A stretch of DNA of 12,257 nt from Betaproteobacteria bacterium (GCA_009693345.1 SHXL01000071.1:1-12257), one strand, 5' to 3'. Shown: positions 5,250 to 11,381, counted from the first letter of the stretch. A program made the numbers and translations. The notes: generated by a model from the letters alone, not told the origin.

Positions 5250-7591
5250 CCGGCGATCGCCATCGCTTCCGGCTTGCCCGCCTTCGCCGCGCGCAGCGCC
5301 GCCCAGACGCGCTGGGGGGACGCCGGCATGTCGAAGCGCTTGACGCCTGCCTGGCGCAGCGCGTCCATGACTGCGTTCATCAGGCACGGCATGGACCCGG
5401 TCACGCCGCCCTCGCCGACGCCTTTCGCGCCCAGTGGATTGGTCGCGGTCGGGACCGCGTAGTCGATGACGCGCAGCCCGCCGACCAGTCCGGCGCGCGG
5501 CATGGCGTAGTCCATGAAGCTGCCGCTGAGCAACTGCGCCGTGTCCGGATCGTAGACCGCCTGCTCGCCGAAGATGTGCCCCGCGCCCTGCGTGACCCCG
5601 CCCTGCATCTGGCCTTCGACGACCTGGTGGTTGATGATGTTGCCCACGTCATCGCAGGCGACATAGGAAACGATCTCGGTCTCGCCCGTCTCCGGATCGA
5701 TCTCGATCTCGGCGACGTGACAGCCGTTCGGATACGTCGAGGGTACCTTGGGTCGGTCCTTGTAGTCGAGGTCAAGCTTGCCCGGGTGCTTCTTTGCCAA
5801 TGCTTCGATGCGTATGTTCCTGTCCGTGCCCTTGATTCCATAGACCCCGGAAGAAAACTCCAGGTCCGCCTGGGCGCTTTCCAGATCCTCCGCGGCAAAC
5901 TCCATTCCCATCTTCACGATCTCCTGCGAGGCGAAGAACATGGCGCTGCCCAGGCCGTGCAGCGTGCGCGATCCCCCGGTCGGATTGGATACGAGGTCGA
6001 AACCGGGCTCGGCCGTGCGCAGGCGCACTTTCTCCATCGGAATGCCGAGCGCGCCCGAGACGATCTGCGCGAAGGTGGTCTCATGGCTCTGTCCATGGTT
6101 GTGGGAAGCCGTTCGCAAGGTAACCCCACCGTCGTCGTCCCAGGTGACATGCGCCTGGTCGTAGGGCGCGAAGCCGCCGCTCGCCGTCGCTTCTATATAA
6201 GTGGCGATTCCCCGACCACGAAGTTTTCCGCTTTCTTCGGATTTTCTTTTTCTTTCAGGAAAACCCGCCCAATCCGACGCACCGAGGGCTTTGTCCATCA
6301 CGCCCTCGAAATCGCCGCAGTCGTATTCGAAACCGGTGACGACCTTGTACGGAAGCTTCGCCTTGGGGACCATGTTGCGGCGGCGGAACTCGACAGGATC
6401 CATGCCGATTTCCTGCGCCGCCTGGTCGATCAGGCGCTCCAGCGCGTAGGAAGCCACCGGCCGGCCGGCGCCGCGATAGGCCGCGGTCGGCACCGTGTTG
6501 GTCACCACGAGTTTGCCCTGCGCGCACGCCGCCTGCACGTCGTAGACGCCGCTGATCACGTTCAGCATGTTCAAGGTGTTGATGAACGTGCCGGTGAACG
6601 CGACGTAGGCACCCAAATTCGCCAGATATTCGAAGCGCATGCCGAGGATGCGGCCATCCTTGTCCATCGCCAGTTCGCCGCTGTGCACGATGTCGCGCGC
6701 CTGCTCGTCGCCGACGAACACTTCGGAGCGGGTGCCGACCCATTTCACCGGCCGGCCGAGCTTCTTCGCCGCCAGCAGCAGCGCGCCGTATTCCGGATAG
6801 GCGTTGAAGCGCACGCCGAAACCGCCGCCGACTTCCTCGGCGACGACGCGCACTTTCTCTGGCGGCACGCCCAGCATCGCCGACAACTGGCCGCGCATCG
6901 GGCCGACGCCCTGCGTGGTGGCGTGCAGGTAATACATCTGCGCAACGGAATCCCAAGATCCCATCGCGGCGCGCGGCTCCATCGGATTTCCCACGACCCG
7001 CGTGTGATACGCAGTCAACTTCACCACGCGCGAGGCGCGCGCGAAGGCAGCTTTCACCGCGGCTTCGTCGCCGCCGGTGTAATCGAGCACCACGTTACCC
7101 GGAACCGTGTCGTGCAGCTGCGGCGCGTCCTTTGCCAACGCATTGCGCGCCAACACCACCGCCGGCAGGTCACGATATTCGACGGCGACGGCCTCCGCTG
7201 CATCCTGCGCCTGCGCCGCCGATTCGGCGACGATGAGTGCGACGGGCTCGCCCACATACCGCACGCGGCCCTGCGTCAGCGAAAAACGCGGCGTCGCAAG
7301 CTGCTCGGCGCCATTGCGCCATTTCATCGGCGCCGCCGCAGGCATCGGTTTCTGGCCTGCCGCGGCCACGTCGGCACCGGTCAGCACCGCAATCACGCCC
7401 GGCATCGCCAGCGCCGCGCCCGTATCGATCGAGACGATGTCGGCATGCGGCCGGTCGGACCTCAGGAAATGCCCCCAGGCCTGCCCCGGCAGCGTCCAGT
7501 CGGCGACGTAGCGCCCCCGCCCCTTGAGCATGCGCTCGTCTTCGAGCCTGCCCCGCAGTTTGCCGAGCGATCCGCCGAAAGAGGGTGTCAT
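5246..7591 (-). CDS. Xanthine dehydrogenase/CO dehydrogenase family molybdopterin-binding large subunit
   Basis: This is a 781-residue molybdenum hydroxylase large subunit, which would bind molybdopterin cytosine dinucleotide and oxidise an organic substrate or aldehyde. The N-terminal hammerhead domain starts at RLEDERMLKGRGRYVAD (15-31) and contains YVGEPVALIVAES. Cofactor-domain motifs are GGGFGVR (255-261), AYRGAGR (371-377), TGGSR (538-542) and GAKGVGEGG (721-729), with the catalytic Glu at 727. The loop is AYRGAGR rather than the AYRCSFR of true (form I) CO dehydrogenase, so CO oxidation is unlikely. Two positions look unusual: V379 follows GRP where Glu is common, and GQS-HE (500-504) stands where GQGHE is usual. 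No signal peptide is seen. The [2Fe-2S] and FAD subunits are not encoded in the window. ATG at 7591 has no Shine-Dalgarno sequence, and TCTAGAAT ends 9 bases before it. The substrate is unknown. Confidence 0.93.
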   Translation of the reverse strand: MTPSFGGSLGKLRGRLEDERMLKGRGRYVADWTLPGQAWGHFLRSDRPHADIVSIDTGAALAMPGVIAVLTGADVAAAGQKPMPAAAPMKWRNGAEQLATPRFSLTQGRVRYVGEPVALIVAESAAQAQDAAEAVAVEYRDLPAVVLARNALAKDAPQLHDTVPGNVVLDYTGGDEAAVKAAFARASRVVKLTAYHTRVVGNPMEPRAAMGSWDSVAQMYYLHATTQGVGPMRGQLSAMLGVPPEKVRVVAEEVGGGFGVRFNAYPEYGALLLAAKKLGRPVKWVGTRSEVFVGDEQARDIVHSGELAMDKDGRILGMRFEYLANLGAYVAFTGTFINTLNMLNVISGVYDVQAACAQGKLVVTNTVPTAAYRGAGRPVASYALERLIDQAAQEIGMDPVEFRRRNMVPKAKLPYKVVTGFEYDCGDFEGVMDKALGASDWAGFPERKRKSEESGKLRGRGIATYIEATASGGFAPYDQAHVTWDDDGGVTLRTASHNHGQSHETTFAQIVSGALGIPMEKVRLRTAEPGFDLVSNPTGGSRTLHGLGSAMFFASQEIVKMGMEFAAEDLESAQADLEFSSGVYGIKGTDRNIRIEALAKKHPGKLDLDYKDRPKVPSTYPNGCHVAEIEIDPETGETEIVSYVACDDVGNIINHQVVEGQMQGGVTQGAGHIFGEQAVYDPDTAQLLSGSFMDYAMPRAGLVGGLRVIDYAVPTATNPLGAKGVGEGGVTGSMPCLMNAVMDALRQAGVKRFDMPASPQRVWAALRAAKAGKPEAMAIAG

Positions 7592-7600
7592 GAAAACCGG

Positions 7601-7608
7601 ATTCTAGA
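7601..7608 (-). promoter_or_regulatory. Candidate -10 box of the molybdenum-enzyme gene
   Basis: Read on the minus strand, TCTAGAAT contains a good -10 hexamer, TAGAAT, ending 9 bases before the ATG at 7591. Transcription would then begin within about 2 bases of the start codon, giving a leaderless message, in keeping with the absence of a Shine-Dalgarno sequence. No credible -35 hexamer is seen at 16-18 bases, where the sequence is instead the hairpin of the preceding terminator. The same arrangement occurs before the dehydrogenase gene at 8156. Confidence 0.4.
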
Positions 7609-7631
7609 AAAAAAGCCCGTTTGCGCGAGCT
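7608..7631 (-). terminator. Intrinsic terminator of the universal stress protein gene
   Basis: On the minus strand AGCTCG (7631-7626) pairs with CGGGCT (7619-7614), with one U-G wobble and a 6-base CGCAAA loop, and is followed directly by a run of T (7614-7608). This is the classical rho-independent form. It lies 26 bases after the stop of the stress protein gene and only 16 bases before the ATG of the next gene, so it overlaps the region where that gene's promoter must lie. Confidence 0.7.
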
Positions 7632-7657
7632 CGTTCACTTTCCCTGCGTTTTCCCTT

Positions 7658-8101
7658 CTATTGCCCCTTGGACAGGGCAATAAGAATGCTGCAGGGGGCG
7701 TAGTCCAGCAGCGACGCCCCCACCGAGCCCTTCCACCAGCGCGCCGCCCAGGAGGTGCTCTGGTTGTGGCCGATCACGATCAGGTCGGCGCCGACCTCTT
7801 TTGCGGCGCGGCAGATTTCCTCCACCGGCTCGCCGACCGCGAGGTGGCCCGTGGCATTGAAGCCCTTGTCGGTCAGTCTCTTGATGCCTTCGTCGAGCAC
7901 CGTCCGGGTGCGCTTTTTCTCTTCCTCGAGCAGTTCCTCGGGCACGAAGCCCTCGGTGAGAAAGAGGCTCGGCGGCATGCTCGCCACCGCCAGCAGGTGC
8001 GACTCGGCGCCGAGAAAACTCGCCAGGTCGGCGGCCTCGAGCAGCGCCCGCTTGCCCTCCACTGAGCCGTTGTATGCGAGAAGAATCTTGCGATACTTCA
8101 T
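7658..8101 (-). CDS. Universal stress protein, UspA family
   Basis: This is a single-domain universal stress protein of 147 residues, the normal length. It starts with the family strand KYRKILLAYNGSVEGKRALLEAADLA and ends with VGADLIVIGHNQ and GSVGASLLDYAPCSILIA. The nucleotide-binding signature of ATP-type members (G-2x-G-9x-G-S/T) is only partly kept: the second Gly is replaced by Gln114 and the spacing to G125-S126 is one residue longer, so ATP binding is uncertain. ATG at 8101 follows a very good AAGGAGG site. The frame stays open far upstream but that extension runs antisense to the dehydrogenase gene and is rejected. A TATAAT box lies about 29 bases before the start, and a terminator follows the gene, so it is probably transcribed alone. 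Such proteins usually accumulate during starvation, redox or respiratory stress; no specific role is visible. Confidence 0.92.
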   Translation of the reverse strand: MKYRKILLAYNGSVEGKRALLEAADLASFLGAESHLLAVASMPPSLFLTEGFVPEELLEEEKKRTRTVLDEGIKRLTDKGFNATGHLAVGEPVEEICRAAKEVGADLIVIGHNQSTSWAARWWKGSVGASLLDYAPCSILIALSKGQ

Positions 8102-8110
8102 GCGCCCCTC

Positions 8111-8128
8111 CTTCGGTTCATTCCGAAG
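8111..8128. repeat. Inverted repeat in the leader of the stress protein gene
   Basis: CTTCGG (8111-8116) and CCGAAG (8123-8128) are perfect arms around a 6-base centre, TTCATT. The repeat lies between the TATAAT box (8130-8135) and the ribosome site of the stress protein gene, at its expected transcription start, and also near the expected -35 position of the divergent dehydrogenase gene. It could be an operator serving both promoters or a 5' hairpin in the stress-protein mRNA. Confidence 0.35.
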
Positions 8129-8129
8129 A

Positions 8130-8135
8130 ATTATA
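8130..8135 (-). promoter_or_regulatory. -10 box (TATAAT) of the stress protein gene
   Basis: Minus-strand TATAAT matches the sigma-70 consensus exactly and is rare in this GC-rich sequence. A start near 8123 would give a leader of about 20 bases containing the AAGGAGG ribosome site. The expected -35 position (about 8153-8159) shows no good match, so activation by a regulator or an alternative -35 contact is possible. Confidence 0.5.
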
Positions 8136-8138
8136 TCC

Positions 8139-8146
8139 TCTAGAAT
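8139..8146 (+). promoter_or_regulatory. Candidate -10 box of the dehydrogenase-thiolase operon
   Basis: TCTAGAAT holds the -10-like hexamer TAGAAT (8141-8146), ending 9 bases before ATG 8156. The predicted start of transcription falls at about 8153-8156, so the message would be leaderless or nearly so; no Shine-Dalgarno is present in GGTCCCTC. A weak -35 candidate, TTCATT, lies at 8117-8122. The box is back to back with the stress protein -10 box, 5 bases away. Confidence 0.4.
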
Positions 8147-8155
8147 TGGTCCCTC

Positions 8156-9649
8156 ATGCTCGATATTCAACGCAGCGATCTGGTTGCCGGCGTGGCCGGC
8201 AGCGGCACCATGGGGCGCGGGATCGCGCAGGTGCTCGCGCAGTGCGGCGTGCGCACCCTGGTGTTCGATTCCAAACCCGGCGCGGCGCATGCTGCCCGGG
8301 ACGCCATCGGCAAGTCGCTGGCCGGACTGGTGCAGAAGGCACGCGTGTCCCAGACCGAGGCGGACCAGACGCAGGCCCGCATCGACATCGTCGATTCGCT
8401 CGCCGCGTTCAAACCCTGCCACCTGGTCATCGAAGCGATCGTGGAACAGCTGGCGCCGAAACAGGAGCTGTTCAAGGCGCTCGAGGCCCTGGTCGCCGAT
8501 ACGTGCATCCTCGCTTCCAATACGTCCTCGCTTTCGGTCACCGCGATGGCGGCCGCCTGCGCGAAACCCGAGCGCGTCGCCGGCTATCACTTCTTCAACC
8601 CGGTGCCGGTGATGAAGATCGTCGAAGTCGTGGAGGGCGAACTCACCGAGCCGTGGGTGGGCGACGCGCTCATGGCGCTGGCCAGGCGCTACGGCCACAA
8701 GCCGGTGCGCTGCAAGGACACGCCCGGCTTCATCGTCAACCATGCGGGTCGCGGCTACGTGCCGGAGAGCCTGCGCGTGCTGCAGGAGGGCGTGGCGGAC
8801 TTCGCCGCCATCGACCGGATACTCGTGGATGCGGCGGGTTTCCGGCTGGGTCCTTTCGGCTTGCTGGATCTGGTCGGCCTGGATGTCGCGCACGGCGTGA
8901 TGAAGTCCATGCACGCGCAGTATTACGGCGAATCGAAATACCAGCCCTCCTTCCTCTGCGACCCGCGCGTTGCGGCGGGTCTGCTGGGAAGAAAGACCGG
9001 ACGCGGCTGGTACAAGTACGGAAAAGATGGGGTTGCCGATAAAATTCCTGAAGCCGCCGTGCCGACCGCCAAACCAAGTTCTGTTTGGTGCGTTCCAGAA
9101 TTGAGGGAATTTCTTTCAAAATTCACGAAGATTGAATCGAAACCCGCCGCTGATTCGGTCTGTTTCGTTGCTCCTCTTGGCCACGACGCCACGACAACGG
9201 CAATTCAATTGAATTTGGAAGCTAAAAATACAGTTGCGATCGATCCACTGTTCGGCTTCGCCAAGCGCCGCACGCTGATGACGACGCCAGTCACAAGACC
9301 GGAGGTGCGGGACGCCGCGCATGCGCTGCTCGCTTCCGATGGCGTGCCGGTGTCGGTGATCCGCGATTCGGCGGGCTTCGTTGCGCAGCGCGTGGTGGCG
9401 CACATCGTCAACGTCGGCTGCAATATCGTGCAGCAGCGCATCGCCTCGCCCGAAGACCTGGATTCTGCCGTAATGCTCGGCCTGGGTTATCCGAAGGGGC
9501 CGCTCGGCACGGGCGACGCGATCGGAGCCGCGAAGATCCTCGCCATTCTCGAAGCAATGTTTGCGATATATCAAGAGCCCCGCTACTGCCCGAGCCCCTG
9601 GCTCAAGAGAAGGGCTAAGCTGGGCGTTTCGCTCGTAACACCGGAGTAA
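8156..9649 (+). CDS. 3-hydroxyacyl-CoA dehydrogenase, two-domain PaaH type
   Basis: This NAD-dependent enzyme oxidises 3-hydroxyacyl-CoA to 3-oxoacyl-CoA and has 497 residues. The Rossmann motif is VAGSGTMGRGIAQ (13-25). Catalytic residues keep the spacing of human SCHAD: Ser124 in SNTSSL, His145 and Asn148 in HFFNPVPVMK, Glu157, and Asn195 in TPGFIVNHAGRGY. The first C-terminal domain covers about 190-290 (GPFGLLDLVGLDV, LGRKTGRGWY). A linker of about 60 residues follows, and a second 3HCDH C-terminal domain (about 404-490, DSAGFVAQRVVAHIVN, LGYPKGPLG) completes the layout of PaaH/PaaC. No enoyl-CoA hydratase domain is present, so it is not FadB. ATG 8156 is the first start after an in-frame TAG at 8141 and fits the family N-terminus. 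The thiolase starts 4 bases downstream, so both form one operon. The exact substrate, 3-hydroxyadipyl-CoA or another acyl-CoA, is not proven. Confidence 0.94.
   Translation: MLDIQRSDLVAGVAGSGTMGRGIAQVLAQCGVRTLVFDSKPGAAHAARDAIGKSLAGLVQKARVSQTEADQTQARIDIVDSLAAFKPCHLVIEAIVEQLAPKQELFKALEALVADTCILASNTSSLSVTAMAAACAKPERVAGYHFFNPVPVMKIVEVVEGELTEPWVGDALMALARRYGHKPVRCKDTPGFIVNHAGRGYVPESLRVLQEGVADFAAIDRILVDAAGFRLGPFGLLDLVGLDVAHGVMKSMHAQYYGESKYQPSFLCDPRVAAGLLGRKTGRGWYKYGKDGVADKIPEAAVPTAKPSSVWCVPELREFLSKFTKIESKPAADSVCFVAPLGHDATTTAIQLNLEAKNTVAIDPLFGFAKRRTLMTTPVTRPEVRDAAHALLASDGVPVSVIRDSAGFVAQRVVAHIVNVGCNIVQQRIASPEDLDSAVMLGLGYPKGPLGTGDAIGAAKILAILEAMFAIYQEPRYCPSPWLKRRAKLGVSLVTPE
9202..9215. repeat. 14-base perfect palindrome inside the dehydrogenase gene
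   Basis: AATTCAATTGAATT is a perfect 14-base palindrome made almost wholly of A and T in an otherwise GC-rich gene. It lies in the codons for the interdomain linker (around TAIQLNLEA). A nearby 6-base inverted repeat, CCAAAC/GTTTGG (9069-9074 and 9083-9088), lies in the same AT-rich patch. It may be chance, a regulator site or a mRNA hairpin. Confidence 0.35.
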
Positions 9650-9653
9650 ATCC

Positions 9654-10862
9654 ATGCTTGACGCCTACATCTATGACGGATTGCGTTCCCCCATCGGCCG
9701 GCACGCCGGCAAACTCGCGGGCCTGCGCCCGGACGACCTGGCCGGCGAAGTGATCGCCGAAGTGGTCAAGCGCAACGCCGTCAAGCCCGAAGAGATCAGC
9801 GACGTGATCCTGGGCTGCGTCAATCAGGCGGGCGAGGACTGCAGGAACGTGGCCCGCTTCGCCGCGCTGCTCGGCGGGCTGCCGCCCACCGTGCCGGCCG
9901 CCACCGTGAACCGCCTGTGCGCGAGCGGACTGCAGGCGGTGACCGATGCGGCGCGCGCGATCACCGCGGGTGAAGGCGATCTCTATATCGCGGGCGGCGT
10001 CGAAAGCATGTCGCGTGCGCCATTCGTCATGGGAAAATCGGAGTCGCCCTACTCGCGCGACGTGAAGTTGTACGACACGACCATCGGCGCGCGCTTCATC
10101 AACCCGAAATTCGTCAAGCAGTTCGGCAACCACTCGATGCCCGAAACGGGCGACAACGTCGCCAGGGAATTCGGCGTGTCGCGCGAGCAGGCCGACGATT
10201 TTGCGCTGGCCTCGCAGAAGAAGTACGCGAAAGCGGAGGCGGAAGGGTTTTACAAAGGGGAAATTCTTCCCGTGAATCTCCCAAGCAAGAAACGCGATGC
10301 GCCGCCAACGGTGGTCGCACAGGACGAACACCCGCGCCGCGACTCCACCATGGAATCGCTGACCAGGCTCAAGCCCCTCTTCGAGGGCGGCGTGGTGACG
10401 GCGGGCAACGCCTCGGGGGTGAATGACGGGGCCGCGGCGCTCGTCATCGCAAGTCTCAAGTGGGGCGAGAAGAACGGCAGGAAGCCGATTGCCAGAATAC
10501 TTTCCGCGGCCTCGGCCGCCGTCGAGCCGCGCATCATGGGCGTCGGGCCCGCGTACGCGATCCCGAAAGCGCTCGAGCGCGCGAAGCTGTCGCTCAAGGA
10601 CATGGAGATCATCGAGATCAACGAAGCCTTCGCCAGCCAGGTGCTCGCCTGCCTCGCGCTGATGAAGGTGGACTTCAAGGACCCGCGCGTCAATCCGAAC
10701 GGCGGCGCCATCGCCATCGGCCACCCGCTCGGGGCTTCGGGGGCGCGCCTCGCGCTCACCGTGTCGCGGCAGTTGAAGGAAACCGGCAGCAAGTACGCCG
10801 CGGTGTCGCTGTGCATCGGCGTCGGCCAGGGCCTCGCGGTGATCCTGGCGCGCGTGAACTGA
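9654..10862 (+). CDS. pcaF: 3-oxoadipyl-CoA thiolase (PcaF/PaaJ type)
   Basis: This acetyl-CoA acyltransferase cleaves a 3-oxoacyl-CoA with CoA, most likely 3-oxoadipyl-CoA to succinyl-CoA and acetyl-CoA; it has 402 residues, the normal length. Catalytic residues are Cys89 in NRLCASGLQA (acyl-enzyme nucleophile), His357 in GHPLGASGAR and Cys387 in CIGVGQG, with INEAFA at 322-327. PcaF/PaaJ signatures rather than general AtoB ones are seen: GCVNQAGEDCRNVARFA (54-70), SMSRAPFVMGK (118-128) and YDTTIGARFINP with SMPETGDNVA. ATG 9654 follows GGAG (9643-9646) with 7 bases between, and the upstream dehydrogenase stop overlaps this region, so translation is probably coupled. Together the two enzymes perform the last two steps of phenylacetate, adipate or related beta-oxidation. 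PcaF and PaaJ cannot be separated by sequence here, and no other paa or pca gene is present in the window. Confidence 0.93.
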   Translation: MLDAYIYDGLRSPIGRHAGKLAGLRPDDLAGEVIAEVVKRNAVKPEEISDVILGCVNQAGEDCRNVARFAALLGGLPPTVPAATVNRLCASGLQAVTDAARAITAGEGDLYIAGGVESMSRAPFVMGKSESPYSRDVKLYDTTIGARFINPKFVKQFGNHSMPETGDNVAREFGVSREQADDFALASQKKYAKAEAEGFYKGEILPVNLPSKKRDAPPTVVAQDEHPRRDSTMESLTRLKPLFEGGVVTAGNASGVNDGAAALVIASLKWGEKNGRKPIARILSAASAAVEPRIMGVGPAYAIPKALERAKLSLKDMEIIEINEAFASQVLACLALMKVDFKDPRVNPNGGAIAIGHPLGASGARLALTVSRQLKETGSKYAAVSLCIGVGQGLAVILARVN

Positions 10863-10882
10863 CCTGTTGCAAGCGCCTGCCT

Positions 10883-10914
10883 GAATGTCGGCTTCCGGCC
10901 AGAAGCGGTCGTTT
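10883..10914. repeat. Imperfect inverted repeat in intergenic region
   Basis: GCTTC (10891-10895) and GAAGC (10902-10906) form a perfect core stem around CGGCCA. Pairing extends outward to about 10883/10914 with two mismatches and two G-T pairs. It lies 20 bases after the thiolase stop, but no T-run follows. It could be a weak or rho-assisted terminator or a copy of a dispersed intergenic repeat. The rest of 10863-10991 holds only a 10-base palindrome, GCGGCGCCGC (10915-10924), and no gene. Confidence 0.4.
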
Positions 10915-10991
10915 GCGGCGCCGCTATTCGATCACCCGGTTAGCGCGAAGCAGTAGCGCCTGCGCCATCCGCCCCGGCGCGACGGCACACA

Positions 10992-11381
10992 ATGGGGATT
11001 ATGTCGTCCCGTGAGCCGCTATTGGTAATCAACGCCTCCAACCAGGCGCGCGCCGGCAGGATTCGCCTGCTCGCCGTCACCTCGGAGAACCGCCTGCCGA
11101 GCCATCCGGACCTGCCTTCGATGAGCGAAACGGTGAAAGGCGTGGCCGGTGTGTCGTGGTTCGGCGTTTTGGCGCGGCCGAAGCTCGCCGCGCCGCTCGC
11201 TGAGCGGCTGGAAGCGGAAATCCTGCGCGCGATCGCGCAGCCGGACGTCCAGGCGCGGCTCGGCGAGACCGGAATGAACATCACGGCGCTGCGTTCGCGG
11301 CAATTCCTCGCCTTCATCGAGAGCGACATCCGAAAATGGGTGCCCGTTCTGCGCGCGGCGGGCCTCGACAAAGCGCCTTGA
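10992..11381 (+). pseudogene. Bug/TctC-type binding protein, C-terminal remnant
   Basis: This frame encodes the C-terminal third, about 115 residues, of a tripartite tricarboxylate (Bug) binding protein. From ARAGRIRLLAVTSENRLPSHPDLPSM onward the family pattern is clear: VSWFGVLARPKLAAPLAERLEAEI, a DVQARLGETGM helix, then FLAFIESDIRKWVPVLRAAGL at the end, as in intact members. The signal peptide, PGG ligand loop and central domain are missing. Codons before about 11030 match nothing in the family, and an in-frame TAG lies at 10941-10943. ATG 10992 lacks a good ribosome site. It is on the same strand as the N-terminal Bug remnant at 1004, but about 160 central residues are in neither piece. 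A short expressed protein cannot be excluded, but a functional binding protein can. Confidence 0.75.

Noticed and set aside
5246..7591. Assignment as CO dehydrogenase (coxL)
   Set aside because: The active-site loop is AYRGAGR rather than the Cys-containing AYRCSFR of form I enzymes, and no coxM or coxS lies beside it.
5198..8065. A 955-codon open frame on the plus strand, antisense to the molybdenum-enzyme and stress protein genes
   Set aside because: Its translation is rich in Arg, His and Ala with no recognisable domain, and it is explained by GC-rich codon use in the real minus-strand genes. It spans two separate genes and an intergenic terminator.
8102..8914. A long N-terminal extension of the stress protein frame
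   Set aside because: It is antisense to the dehydrogenase, has biased composition, and the ATG at 8101 has an excellent ribosome site and yields exactly one family domain.
8156..9649. Assignment as the multifunctional FadB subunit
   Set aside because: No enoyl-CoA hydratase domain precedes the Rossmann fold; the protein starts directly with the NAD-binding motif.
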